Assembly: GCF_020782245.1 (NCBI RefSeq)
Contig: NZ_JAJGNP010000011.1
Coordinates: forward strand, 61,815-125,814
Reading direction: 5' to 3'
Source: Sphingobium soli
GTDB taxonomy: Bacteria > Pseudomonadota > Alphaproteobacteria > Sphingomonadales > Sphingomonadaceae
Length of the DNA: 64,000 bases
Part shown: positions 40,016-48,573 of the stretch, in pieces
How positions within the stretch are numbered: position 1 is the first letter of the stretch
Layout: each line of letters opens with the position of its first letter
Notes under the pieces: model-generated
Databases searched by the model: none
The model's input: only the letters and a program-made list of their open reading frames with translations
Told to the model about the DNA's origin: nothing
Translations under genes and position numbers: made by a program

Positions 40016-41812
40016 ATGCGGCTTTCCACGATTACCAACTGGGCCTATGGCGCCACCGTCGCGCTGACCCTCGTGTCCGGCGCCACCATGCTGCTCGCCT
40101 CGTCCGTCGAGGAGCAGGAGCGTGCCGCCGTTACCCAGCGCGCGACCTTCGACCAGCTTACCGCCACGCTGGAAGAGGATGTCTATCGCCTTAGCGAACA
40201 GGCGCGCGGCTTCGTCGTCACCGGCAACCCCAGCCACCTGATCGCCTATCGCCGTGAACGTGACGGTTTGCGGTCGGTCGAGGAGCGCGTTCGTCATCTC
40301 AAGGATGCCGGCGCCAGCTACAGCGAACTTCAGGCATTGCGGCAGGGCATCCATTGGGCGGATGCGCTGATAGAGGAGCAGGAAACGGCGTTGAAGGCCG
40401 TTCAGAGCGGCGACGCGCAATCCGCGCGCGCCATCCTGTTCGGCGACGAATATGGGCGGGAAATGGACCGGGTCGCCGCCCAGATCGCCCGCTTCCAATA
40501 TATGCTGGACCAACGCACGGATCAGGCCGTCGCCCGCGCCACCGAAAGCGCGCGGCTGTGGCGCACCATGTCGGAAATCATGCTGGCCGCCACAGCGCTG
40601 CTGTTCCTGTGCGTCCTCTATTTCGTTCTCAAGCAACGCATTCTTCGCCCCGTGGTGCGGCTGAGCGATGTCGTGACTCGACTGGCGGCGCAGGATTATG
40701 ACGCGATCCCGCCCGAAATGGCGCATGTCGATGAAATAGGCGATATGGCGCAGGCGATCCGGATCTTCCGGGAAAATGGTCTGGAACGCCAAAGGCTGGA
40801 ACGCGAACGCGCCATCGACCACCGGATGCGCGATCTTCTGTCACGCCTGACGCAACGGCTACAGGGCTGTGACGACACCGCCGATCTGGTCGGAGTCGTG
40901 CGCCGATTCGTGCCCGAAATAACGCCCGACTTTCCGGGCAAGCTGTACATCTACGATGCACGGCGCAATGCGATGGCCCAGGCCTGCGAATGGCTGGACC
41001 CCACGCATTCGGTGACGGAATTTGCGCCTTCGGCCTGCTGGGCGCTGCGCCGGGGCCAGACTCATCGACCGGTTGGCGACATGGTCGATATTCCATGCGA
41101 GCATCTGGACGCGCAGGGCGGTGTCCAGACGATCTGCATCCCCCTCACAGCGCAGGGTGAGAGCATCGGCCTTCTCTATTTCGAGGAACCTGCGGGCGCG
41201 AGCGCAACGCATCTGGAGCGCAGCGGCACCTATCTGGAGATGCTGGCGGAAAATATCGGTCTTGCCCTATCCAACCTGCGCCTGCGCGACGTGCTGCGCG
41301 ACATGGCGATGGTCGATCCCCTGACCGGCCTGCCCAATCGCCGGCAGTTCGACCTGCTGTTCAGCAGGCTGGCGCAGGAGGCCGATCGCAACGCCACGCC
41401 GCTCTCCTGCCTGATGATCGACATCGACCATTTCAAGCAATTTAATGACAATCATGGGCATGATGCCGGCGATGCGATCCTGCGCGCGGTGGGCGCTTTA
41501 CTGAACGATTCTCTGCGCGAGGAAGGGCACGCCTTTCGGCTAGGTGGTGAGGAATTCGTCGTCCTGATGCCGGGCTTCTCGCTGGATCAGGCCCTGGCCC
41601 GCGCGGAACAGATACAGAAACAGTTACAGGATCTGCGCGTCGATCATGGCGGCACGGCGCTGGGACCGGTGACCGCAAGTTTCGGCCTGTCAGCCTTTCC
41701 CGATCATGGCCGCGCCGACCGCCTCCTCAAAACCGCCGACGCTGCGCTGCTGCGTGCCAAGGCGCAGGGGCGCGATCGGGTGTTGGTCGCGGCGATGCGG
41801 GACGCGGCCTGA
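40016..41812 (+). CDS. Membrane-bound diguanylate cyclase (CHASE3-HAMP-GAF-GGDEF)
   Basis: A 598-residue sensor enzyme. Two membrane helices (~residues 8-28 and ~180-205) flank a helical periplasmic domain of CHASE3 type ('EDVYRLSEQARGFVVTGNP'). A HAMP linker follows ('LRPVVRLSDVVTRLAAQDYD'), then a GAF-like domain (~280-415), and a GGDEF domain with the active-site sequence 'RLGGEEFVVL' after 'DPLTGLPNRRQFD' and 'MIDIDHFKQFND'. It should make cyclic di-GMP from GTP. The inhibitory I-site R-x2-D is not kept: 'REEG' stands where it would be. It converges on lolD with a 16-bp gap. Confidence 0.92.
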   Translation: MRLSTITNWAYGATVALTLVSGATMLLASSVEEQERAAVTQRATFDQLTATLEEDVYRLSEQARGFVVTGNPSHLIAYRRERDGLRSVEERVRHLKDAGASYSELQALRQGIHWADALIEEQETALKAVQSGDAQSARAILFGDEYGREMDRVAAQIARFQYMLDQRTDQAVARATESARLWRTMSEIMLAATALLFLCVLYFVLKQRILRPVVRLSDVVTRLAAQDYDAIPPEMAHVDEIGDMAQAIRIFRENGLERQRLERERAIDHRMRDLLSRLTQRLQGCDDTADLVGVVRRFVPEITPDFPGKLYIYDARRNAMAQACEWLDPTHSVTEFAPSACWALRRGQTHRPVGDMVDIPCEHLDAQGGVQTICIPLTAQGESIGLLYFEEPAGASATHLERSGTYLEMLAENIGLALSNLRLRDVLRDMAMVDPLTGLPNRRQFDLLFSRLAQEADRNATPLSCLMIDIDHFKQFNDNHGHDAGDAILRAVGALLNDSLREEGHAFRLGGEEFVVLMPGFSLDQALARAEQIQKQLQDLRVDHGGTALGPVTASFGLSAFPDHGRADRLLKTADAALLRAKAQGRDRVLVAAMRDAA

Positions 41813-41828
41813 GACGCGATCATTGGCG

Positions 41829-42506
41829 TCAGGCCGTTTGCAAACGGCCTTCGTGCAATCGCACCACCCGGTCCATTTTCTGCGCCAGCCGCTCATTGTG
41901 CGTGGCGACCAGCGCTGCGGAGCCTTCGCCTCTGACCAGCCGCAGGAATTCGGCCAGGACCACGTCGGCCGTGCGCTCGTCCAGATTGCCCGTCGGCTCG
42001 TCCGCCAGCACCAGCGCCGGCCGGTTCGCCAGCGCGCGGGCCACGGCGACGCGCTGCTGCTCGCCGCCCGACAATTGGCTCGGACGATGGTCCAGCCTGT
42101 GGCCTAGCCCCAGTGACGTCAGCAGCGATTCCGCGCGCGCCTGCGCGCTCGCCATGTCCGCATCGCGAATGACCTGGGGCAGCACCACATTCTCGGTGGC
42201 ATTGAAATCGGGCAGCAGATGATGGAACTGATACACGAAACCCAACGCATCGCGGCGCAGCCGGGTGCGTCCATCATTGTCCAGCTTCGCCGCTTCCTCC
42301 CCCGCGATCCGGATCGATCCTTCGAACCCGCCTTCCAACAGACCGACCGCCTGCAACAGCGTCGATTTGCCCGAGCCCGAAGGCCCCAGCAGCGCCACGA
42401 TCTCGCCTTCGCCCACGCGCAGGTCGACGCCGCGCAGCACATCGATCGTCACGCCGCCCTGGGTGAAGCTGCGCGCAAGGTCGGTGACTTTGAGAACATC
42501 ATTCAT
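41829..42506 (-). CDS. lolD: Lipoprotein-releasing ABC transporter ATP-binding protein
   Basis: A 225-residue ABC ATPase. Walker A is '[12 protein letters not shown]', the signature '[15 protein letters not shown]', and Walker B '[13 protein letters not shown]'. The LolD-specific block '[15 protein letters not shown]' is present. It powers release of outer-membrane lipoproteins from the inner membrane to LolA. The ATG at 42506 overlaps the last codons of lolC by 8 bp. Several lipoproteins in this window (the efflux adaptor and channel, the unknown at 35702) are possible clients. Confidence 0.96.
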   Translation of the reverse strand: MNDVLKVTDLARSFTQGGVTIDVLRGVDLRVGEGEIVALLGPSGSGKSTLLQAVGLLEGGFEGSIRIAGEEAAKLDNDGRTRLRRDALGFVYQFHHLLPDFNATENVVLPQVIRDADMASAQARAESLLTSLGLGHRLDHRPSQLSGGEQQRVAVARALANRPALVLADEPTGNLDERTADVVLAEFLRLVRGEGSAALVATHNERLAQKMDRVVRLHEGRLQTA

Positions 42507-43749
42507 AACGCAGCACCTGGACCGGATCGGTATTGGCGGCCTTGAAAGCCGGATAGAGGGTGGCAAGAAAGCTGAACAGCAATGCCATGACGCAAATCAC
42601 CGCGATTTCGACCGGATCGGGCTGTGACGGCAATTCTGTCAGGAAGCGGATCGATGGATCCCACAAATTCTGACCGGTCACGAATTGGATCGCGTTTACA
42701 ACGCTCTGCCGGAAGAAAAGGAAGGTGAAGCCCAGCGCCATGCCAGCCACCATGCCCAACGTGCCGATCGTCACACCAACCGTCATGAAAATCTTGACCA
42801 GCCCTGCCCGGCTTGCCCCCATCGTGCGCAGGATCGCGATGTCGCGGGTCTTCGCACGCACCAGCATGATGAGCGAGGAGAGGATGTTGAACACCGCAAC
42901 CAGCACGATGATGGACAGGACGACGAACATCGCCACCCGCTCGACCGCCAGCGCTTCGAACAGGGACGCATTCATCTGCCGCCAGTCGGTGATGACCGCA
43001 CGGCCGGCGACCTTTGCCGCCAGCGGCTCCAATATCTGACCGACCCTGTCCGGATTGACCGTCTCCACCTCGATCATGCCGACGACATCGCCCAGCAGGA
43101 GAAGCGTCTGCGCATCCTCCACCGGCATCACGACCATCGCCTTGTCATAATCATAGATGCCGACCTCGAAGATGGCCGACACCTGGTAGGATATCTGCCG
43201 CGGCACGGTTCCAAAGGGAGTCGATCGGCCCGCAGGATTGATGATGGTCAGACTGTCGCCCAGCTGGACGCCCAGATTTTCAGCAAGCCGCGACCCGATG
43301 CCGACTTTTCCCGCGCCCGGCGTCAGGCTGTCCAGACTGCCGGCCAGCACCTTTCCCTTCAGCGTTTTGTTCGCGCGAATGTCGGGCACGGTCATGCCCC
43401 GGACCAGAACCGCTTCGACCCGGCCGTTGAACGTCGCCAGCAAAGGCTGCTCGATCATCGGCGTCGCGCTGGTGACGCCCGGCGTCGCCTTTGCCTGCTT
43501 CAGGATGGACTGCCAGTCCGGCAGCCGCCCGCCATAGCCCTGCACCACGGCATGGCCGTTCAAACCGACAATCTTGTCGAACAGTTCGGCGCGAAAGCCA
43601 TTCATCACGCTCATGACGATGATGAGCGCCGCAACGCCCAGCATGACCGCGACCAGGCTGATGCCCGCAACCAGGAAGATGAAGCCCTCGCCCTTGCCCG
43701 GCAGCAAATAGCGCTTGGCAATCATGCGTTCGTAACGGGAAAGAATCAT
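42499..43749 (-). CDS. lolC: Lipoprotein-releasing ABC transporter permease LolC/E
   Basis: A 416-residue permease with one N-terminal membrane helix ('[20 protein letters not shown]'), a large periplasmic domain and three C-terminal helices, the MacB/LolC layout. The start region '[20 protein letters not shown]' is characteristic. Only one LolC/E-type gene is here, so it may work as a homodimer, as suggested for many bacteria outside the gammaproteobacteria. ATG at 43749 is chosen from the family N-terminus. lolD overlaps its end. Confidence 0.95.
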   Translation of the reverse strand: MILSRYERMIAKRYLLPGKGEGFIFLVAGISLVAVMLGVAALIIVMSVMNGFRAELFDKIVGLNGHAVVQGYGGRLPDWQSILKQAKATPGVTSATPMIEQPLLATFNGRVEAVLVRGMTVPDIRANKTLKGKVLAGSLDSLTPGAGKVGIGSRLAENLGVQLGDSLTIINPAGRSTPFGTVPRQISYQVSAIFEVGIYDYDKAMVVMPVEDAQTLLLLGDVVGMIEVETVNPDRVGQILEPLAAKVAGRAVITDWRQMNASLFEALAVERVAMFVVLSIIVLVAVFNILSSLIMLVRAKTRDIAILRTMGASRAGLVKIFMTVGVTIGTLGMVAGMALGFTFLFFRQSVVNAIQFVTGQNLWDPSIRFLTELPSQPDPVEIAVICVMALLFSFLATLYPAFKAANTDPVQVLRYE

Positions 43750-43849
43750 GTGGCGCGAACGGCCCTTCGATGGTGGTTTGCAGCAGGCTCTAGGACCGGC
43801 CGGGACCCACGGCAAGCATTGCCGGATTGTTGCATCGTCGCCACAGGGT

Positions 43850-44068
43850 CGCACCGAAAATCACCACGTCCCGATTTTGCCCGTGACTCGCCGTCGCAGC
43901 AAGCATAGCAAGACAGTCGAAGCACAGGTGAAAGGCCGTGGTTCAGGGATACTGCATCCCGCTTCGAGCTTAGGGGGCTAAGAAGTGGTTGAGGCAGGCC
44001 AAGGGGGAGACGAGCAATCGTCCATTAAGCACCCGGATCATGAAAGCATGATCCGGGTGCTTTTTCTT
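43850..44068 (+). ncRNA. Candidate small RNA with its own terminator (5' end unknown)
   Basis: The 594-bp gap between lolC (leaving leftwards) and hsp20 contains a very strong plus-strand terminator at 44028-44067 but no plus-strand gene ahead of it. Upstream are small hairpins such as GGGATACTGCATCCC (43943-43957) and CTTAGGGGGCTAAG (43969-43982). I see no credible reading frame with a ribosome site. A stable small RNA ending at about 44068 explains this best; it does not match tmRNA, 6S RNA, RNase P RNA or SRP RNA as far as I can tell. The given 5' limit is only an estimate. Confidence 0.45.
44028..44067 (+). terminator. Strong Rho-independent terminator without an obvious gene
   Basis: AGCACCCGGATCATG (44028-44042) pairs perfectly over 15 bp with CATGATCCGGGTGCT (44047-44061), loop AAAG, followed by TTTTTCTT. 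It is the strongest terminator in the window by stem length. Confidence 0.9.
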
Positions 44069-44107
44069 CAGCACGACCATCCTGGCCTTTCGGCGTCTTG
44101 GCCGTTG

Positions 44108-44135
44108 CTTGCTGCGACACAACAAACTTCAATAT
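44108..44135 (+). promoter_or_regulatory. Possible heat-shock (RpoH) promoter for hsp20
   Basis: CTTGCT (44108-44113) and CAATAT (44130-44135) are 16 bp apart, close to the alphaproteobacterial sigma-32 pattern (CTTG -35 core). It lies after the small-RNA terminator and would give an hsp20 leader of about 200 nt, long enough for the thermometer. The -10 match is weak. Confidence 0.35.
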
Positions 44136-44239
44136 TGCCATTGCGAAATGCCTTTGGCGGACCGCCGCATGATCGGTTCCGCGCAATGGATCGCGCCGAA
44201 TGCCTGGGCATATTCGGGCCTCTTGAAAGCGGCATTCGT

Positions 44240-44349
44240 CAAACCATATCCCAATCGTCCGGCCGCCTCATGGGGCCGGGCATGGTATCGCCGGACGCCG
44301 GTGTGACGGGTTCGGCATGGTTCATTTTGCTCTTTAGGAGATTATGACG
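44240..44349 (+). promoter_or_regulatory. ROSE-type RNA thermometer in the hsp20 leader
   Basis: Just before the coding region, TTGCT (44327-44331) can pair with the Shine-Dalgarno AGGAG (44336-44340) across the loop CTTT. The pairing gives the U/YGCU-to-AGGA helix with one G-G mismatch that defines ROSE elements of alphaproteobacterial small heat-shock genes. GC-rich hairpins upstream (CCGGCC with GGCCGG at 44259-44279) match the stable lower helices. At normal temperature the ribosome site would be hidden and heat would open it. Confidence 0.8.
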
Positions 44350-44814
44350 ATGCGTGCTTTTGACTTGACCCCCTATCGCCGCTCGACCGTGGGCTTCGAT
44401 CGTCTGTTCGACCTGATCGAAAATAATGCCCGGTTGCAGCAGAGCGACAATTATCCGCCCTTCAACATTGAGCGGCTGTCCGAGGATCGCTACCGCGTGA
44501 CCCTCGCCGTGGCGGGTTTCCGCCCTGATGAGATCGACATCACCGCGCAGCAGAATCTGCTGCAGGTGATCGGCCGCAAGGACGATACGGCGGCGGATCG
44601 TTCCAAATTCCTGCATGTCGGCATCGCGAACCGCAGCTTCGAACGCCGCTTCGAACTGGCGGACTTCGTGCGCGTGGAAAAGGCCGACCTTGCGGACGGT
44701 CTGCTGGTGATCGAACTGGTGCGCGAAGTGCCCGAAGCGATGAAGCCCAAGAAGATCGCCATCAATGGTGGTCAGCTGGTCGACATCAACGCGACGGATC
44801 GCGACGCCGCCTGA
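44350..44814 (+). CDS. Small heat-shock protein, Hsp20/IbpA family
   Basis: A 154-residue alpha-crystallin-type chaperone. The N-terminus 'MRAFDLTPYRRSTVGFDRLF' is of the class A rhizobial/IbpA type; the crystallin domain runs from 'YPPFNIERLSEDRYRVTLAV' to 'GLLVIELVREVPEAMKPKKI', with the conserved 'RSFERRFELADFVRV'. It holds unfolding proteins during heat stress. ATG at 44350 is nine bases after AGGAG; an ATG at 44344 is only three bases from it and less likely. A perfect terminator follows, so this is a single-gene heat-shock unit controlled at the RNA level. Confidence 0.94.
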   Translation: MRAFDLTPYRRSTVGFDRLFDLIENNARLQQSDNYPPFNIERLSEDRYRVTLAVAGFRPDEIDITAQQNLLQVIGRKDDTAADRSKFLHVGIANRSFERRFELADFVRVEKADLADGLLVIELVREVPEAMKPKKIAINGGQLVDINATDRDAA

Positions 44815-44837
44815 TCGGTGGATGATAAGAGAATGTG

Positions 44838-44868
44838 GGGCGCGACCTTCTTGGTCGCGCCCTTTTTA
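44838..44868 (+). terminator. Rho-independent terminator after hsp20
   Basis: GGGCGCGACC (44838-44847) pairs perfectly with GGTCGCGCCC (44853-44862), loop TTCTT, followed by TTTTTAT. It lies 24 bp after the stop codon. Confidence 0.9.
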
Positions 44869-44939
44869 TAGGCCGATTTCAGAAACGATGGATGGCCATC
44901 GTTCACCTCTGAACGGTGTGAACTTCGCAGGTCGCAGCG

Positions 44940-46868
44940 TCAGATTTCAACCTGACTGCCCAGTTCGACGACGCGGTTGGTAGGTAGGCGGAAAAATTCC
45001 ATCGCACTTTCCGCATTCCGCAGCATCCAGGCAAAGATTTTTTCCCGCCACAGCGGCATGCCAGGTTTGGCCGACGGCAACAGGGTCTGCCGCGCCAGAA
45101 AGAAACTGGTGTCCATCATTTTGAACGCCTGACCGCATCCCGTGACATTCTTGAGCGCGGCCGGCACGTCGGGTTCCTGCATGAAACCATATTGAAGAAT
45201 CAGGCGGAAAAATCCCCGGCCCAGATCTTCCAGCTTCGCACGCCCCTCATCCTCGACGACCGGCACATCCTTGATCTTGACCGTCAGCAGGATCACGCGC
45301 TCGTGCAGCACCTTGTTGTGCTTCAAATTGTGCAGCAGCGCATGGGGCACGCCGTCCGGCGTTGACGTCATGAACACGGCCGTGCCCGGCACGCGCACGG
45401 CGCTGTTGGCAGCGGACGCAACAAAGACCGGTATCGGCATTGCCGCCTCGCGCAAGCGGTCCTGCACCAGCCTGCGCCCGCGCGACCAGGTCGTGAGCAA
45501 GGTAAACACGATGAAGCCGATCAACAGAGGGAACCATCCGCCATCGGGCACCTTCGTCATGTTGGCGGCCAGATAGGCGCCGTCGACCAGGAAGAACACC
45601 GCCAGCAGGGGCGCGGCATAATACCATTTCCAGCGCCACAGCCGGTACAGCAGCACGGTCAGCAGCAAATTGTCGATGAACATCGCGCCGGTGACCGCGA
45701 TGCCATAGGCCGCCGTCAGGTTGGACGAAGTCCGGAACACCAGCACCAGCAGGATGACCATCGTCATCAGCCCCCAGTTGATGAGGGGGATATAGATCTG
45801 CCCCGCCGCCGATGCGCTGGTATGCGAAATGCGCAGCCGCGGCATGAAGCCGAGCTGGATCGCCTGCTGCGTCACCGAAAAGGCACCGGATATGACGGCT
45901 TGCGACGCAATGATCGCCGCCATGGTGGCGAGGATGACCAGCGGCAACTGACCCCATTGCGGGGCGAGATTGTAGAAAGGGCTGTCCAGGGCAGCCGCAC
46001 CGTCGCGGAACAGCAAGGCGCCCTGTCCCATATAGTTCATCATCAAGGCCGGCAGGACGAAGGCGAGCCATGACACTCGAATCGGGCTGCGGCCGAAATG
46101 CCCCATGTCGGCATAGAGCGCCTCAGCGCCCGTCACGGCCAGCACGACCGAACCCAGGGCCAGGAACGCTGGCAGCGGATCGGTGACGAAGAACATGAAC
46201 GCCCAATAGGGATTGAGCGCGAACAGGATGCCGGGCGTCTGAAGGATCGAAATCACGCCAAGGGTCGCGATCGTCACGAAATAGGTGAGCATGATCGGGC
46301 CGAACAGCGATGCCACCCGATTTGTGCCCAGCCCCTGTATCCAGAATAAGCCGAGCAGGATGAGGATTGCCACCGGCAGGATCATCGGCGCAAGATTGGG
46401 ATTATAGACCGCGATACCCTCAACCGCCGACAGCACCGAAACCGCTGGCGTGATCATCGAGTCGCCATAGAACAGCGCAGTGGCGAACACGCCCAGCAAT
46501 ACAATGCCCCGCGACCAGCGCTGCGTCTTCGTCTGGCCGTTGATCAGTGCGAGCAGCGCCAAGCTGCCGCCCTCGCCCTTATTGTCCGCACGCATGATGA
46601 TGCTGACATATTTGAGCGTGACCACCAGCATCATCGACCAGAACATCAGGCTGATGACGCCCAATATATGATCCGGATCAAGATCAAGGTGGTGATGGCC
46701 CGCAAAGGTCTCCCGAAACGCATAGAGCGGGCTGGTGCCGATGTCGCCGAACACGATGCCGATCGCGCCGACTACCAGCTTCGCCGTGGCCTTCTGCCGC
46801 ACATGGCCGTGACCGCCCTCTCCTTCTTCCGAAGACGAAGGAGCGGTATTGGGAAGAAGATCAGCCAT
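44940..46868 (-). CDS. kup: Low-affinity potassium transporter Kup
   Basis: A 642-residue HAK/KUP/KT family K+ transporter, K+:H+ symport in the inner membrane. The N-terminal cytoplasmic stretch is acidic, then comes '[20 protein letters not shown]', the family signature, and about 12 membrane helices, with '[14 protein letters not shown]' in the loop. The C-terminal ~150 residues are cytoplasmic ('[20 protein letters not shown]' region). Full length for the family. Monocistronic by position, with 72 bp to the convergent hsp20 terminator. Confidence 0.96.
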   Translation of the reverse strand: MADLLPNTAPSSSEEGEGGHGHVRQKATAKLVVGAIGIVFGDIGTSPLYAFRETFAGHHHLDLDPDHILGVISLMFWSMMLVVTLKYVSIIMRADNKGEGGSLALLALINGQTKTQRWSRGIVLLGVFATALFYGDSMITPAVSVLSAVEGIAVYNPNLAPMILPVAILILLGLFWIQGLGTNRVASLFGPIMLTYFVTIATLGVISILQTPGILFALNPYWAFMFFVTDPLPAFLALGSVVLAVTGAEALYADMGHFGRSPIRVSWLAFVLPALMMNYMGQGALLFRDGAAALDSPFYNLAPQWGQLPLVILATMAAIIASQAVISGAFSVTQQAIQLGFMPRLRISHTSASAAGQIYIPLINWGLMTMVILLVLVFRTSSNLTAAYGIAVTGAMFIDNLLLTVLLYRLWRWKWYYAAPLLAVFFLVDGAYLAANMTKVPDGGWFPLLIGFIVFTLLTTWSRGRRLVQDRLREAAMPIPVFVASAANSAVRVPGTAVFMTSTPDGVPHALLHNLKHNKVLHERVILLTVKIKDVPVVEDEGRAKLEDLGRGFFRLILQYGFMQEPDVPAALKNVTGCGQAFKMMDTSFFLARQTLLPSAKPGMPLWREKIFAWMLRNAESAMEFFRLPTNRVVELGSQVEI

Positions 46869-47000
46869 GAATGATATGCCGAATGGTCATGCTCGTCTGG
46901 ACACCCACCCGGGGGCTTGGGCGGAAAAGTCCGCTACCCCCGCAAACCGCCGCGCCCTATCACGGCTCCTGCCGCCGTGCAACGCGAACGCTGCACCGCA

Positions 47001-47645
47001 TCATGGCTGACCAGCCTCACGACCCGCCAGCATGGCGTCGATACGCGCGATATTGCTTTCAAGTTCCTTACGCACTTCACTGTCAGCAGGCGCACGCGCG
47101 ACCAGCGGCGCCCACAGGTCGCGCGCCGCCTGCAACTGTCCTGCGCGGGCCAGCGCCAAACCGTAGAAATAGCGCGGCGCCGGCGCTTCAGGGTCGATAG
47201 ACAAGGCCCTGCGATAGGCAAACTGCGCGCCGGGCGAGAGCACGCCATCGCCATGCGCAACCAAGGCATTGCCCAGCCCCAGCCATAAATTCGGGTCGTC
47301 GGGCTGATCACGCAGGGCCGACAGCAGCACATTGGCGGCCGCCTTGGTCTTGCCCTGCCGTGCGAGCCCGTCGGACAACATCATCCATTGCGCCGCTGGG
47401 CCAAATCGTTCGGCCAGGCCACGCCGTTTTTGCGCAAGCGCCTCGTCAAACGGCTGCCCATCGGCTTCGGCAACCCGGCGAGGCGCCCCGGCAAGCCCGG
47501 GATTGCCCTGCCACGCATAGCCAGCCAGCCCCAGCAGCAGGGCGGCGGCGCTGATTTCCCATGCTGATCGAGGGATACGGCCAAGCAACAGAAGCCCGAC
47601 CAAAACCAGTGCCGCCAATGCAGAAGCGATGAGCCAACCGGTCAC
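47001..47645 (-). CDS. ccmI: Cytochrome c maturation protein CcmI (CycH-like), TPR protein
   Basis: A 214-residue protein with two N-terminal membrane helices ('LIASALAALVLVGLLLLG' and 'WEISAAALLLGLAGYAW') and a periplasmic TPR domain ('NLWLGLGNALVAHGDGVLSP', 'PRYFYGLALARAGQLQAARD'). CcmI holds apocytochrome c for haem ligation. It is shorter than rhizobial CycH. The start is GTG at 47645, overlapping the ccmH stop (GTGA), with AGGAGGAG upstream inside ccmH. Last gene of the operon. The frame is open for another 164 codons upstream, but that part is ccmH in another frame. Confidence 0.9.
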   Translation of the reverse strand: MTGWLIASALAALVLVGLLLLGRIPRSAWEISAAALLLGLAGYAWQGNPGLAGAPRRVAEADGQPFDEALAQKRRGLAERFGPAAQWMMLSDGLARQGKTKAAANVLLSALRDQPDDPNLWLGLGNALVAHGDGVLSPGAQFAYRRALSIDPEAPAPRYFYGLALARAGQLQAARDLWAPLVARAPADSEVRKELESNIARIDAMLAGREAGQP

Positions 47646-48049
47646 GACCTGCTCCTCCTGATCCGACCGCGCATGAGGACAAGCCCCAAAGCCAGCAGGA
47701 CCAGCGGCGCCGCCCACAGCGGCCACAGAATCGGATCGGCGCTTGGCGCATAGCTGACCCAATCGCCGTAGCGCGCCACCAGCCAGGCCCGGATCGCTTC
47801 GGGCCTTTCCCCCGCCATGATGCGCTCGCGTATCTGCGATCGCATGTCGGCCGCCATGCTGGCATTGGAATCGGCGATCGACTGGCTCTGGCAGGTGAGA
47901 CAGCGAATGGTTTCCATCAGTGCCTTTGCAGCGCGCTCCTGCCGCGCATCGGGTATCTGCCGGTCGGCCCATGGTGCGGGCGGCAGCGCGGTCTGTGCCA
48001 GCGCCGGCGCGGCGGCAAACGCCAGAAACAAGGCGATCAGCGCCTTCAT
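47642..48049 (-). CDS. ccmH: Cytochrome c maturation protein CcmH
   Basis: A 135-residue thiol oxidoreductase. It has a signal peptide ('LIALFLAFAAAPALAQ'), the active-site 'RCLTCQSQSIADSNA' (L-R-C-x2-C), and one C-terminal membrane helix. It reduces the CXXCH cysteines of apocytochrome c before haem attachment. Start ATG overlaps the ccmG stop by 4 bp and its stop overlaps ccmI. Confidence 0.95.
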   Translation of the reverse strand: MKALIALFLAFAAAPALAQTALPPAPWADRQIPDARQERAAKALMETIRCLTCQSQSIADSNASMAADMRSQIRERIMAGERPEAIRAWLVARYGDWVSYAPSADPILWPLWAAPLVLLALGLVLMRGRIRRSRS

Positions 48050-48573
48050 CGAGCATCCTCCAGCCGCGCCAAAATTGTCGGCACGTCATCGGCGCGGATT
48101 TCTCCGATATGCTGATAGGCGATGCGCCCCCGTCCATCGATCACGAATGTTTCCGGGACGCCGGAAGACCCAAGGGCGATCTGGACGGCGCTGCGCGCGT
48201 CCAGCCCGATCCGCTGATAGGGGTTGCCGTTGCGTGCCAGAAACGCGTCGACATCGCTCCGTGCATCGCGGATGGCGATGGCGTCGATGGCAACGCCAGC
48301 CTGCTTCAATGCCATCAACTGGGGCGCTTCGACCATACAGGGCACGCACCAGCTGGCAAAGATGTTGAGGAGCCGGGGCTGGCCGCTGGTCATGGCCTCG
48401 CTGCTAAGGCCAGGACGATCGCTCGCGGCGGCGGGGAGATCAAAGGCCGGGAGGGGCTGACCGACCAGCCTTGAATGGATGATGCGATCATCCGGCTGGA
48501 ACAGGCCGCTGGCGAACAGGCCGATGAACGCCACAAACAGCAGCAGCGGCAACCAGATCAGGATCCGCCTCAT
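48046..48573 (-). CDS. ccmG: Thiol:disulfide interchange protein CcmG/DsbE
   Basis: A 175-residue membrane-anchored thioredoxin-like protein. After one N-terminal helix comes the thioredoxin fold with the active site 'FASWCVPCMVEAPQLM' and the cis-proline region 'SGVPETFVIDGRGRI'. It keeps CcmH and apocytochrome cysteines reduced in the periplasm. It overlaps ccmF by 4 bp at its start and ccmH by 4 bp at its end. Confidence 0.95.
   Translation of the reverse strand: MRRILIWLPLLLFVAFIGLFASGLFQPDDRIIHSRLVGQPLPAFDLPAAASDRPGLSSEAMTSGQPRLLNIFASWCVPCMVEAPQLMALKQAGVAIDAIAIRDARSDVDAFLARNGNPYQRIGLDARSAVQIALGSSGVPETFVIDGRGRIAYQHIGEIRADDVPTILARLEDAR

Noticed and set aside
43750..44068. tmRNA, 6S RNA or SRP RNA in the lolC-hsp20 gap
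   Set aside because: None of their conserved cores could be recognised; kept only as an unnamed small RNA candidate.
46869..47000. Possible hairpin GGGGG...CCCCC near 46911-46942 as terminator of the ccm operon
   Set aside because: Pairing is imperfect and there is no T-run on the minus strand.
47646..48137. Long upstream extension of the ccmI frame
   Set aside because: This stretch is ccmH in another frame; the GTG overlap start with AGGAGGAG is the supported one.
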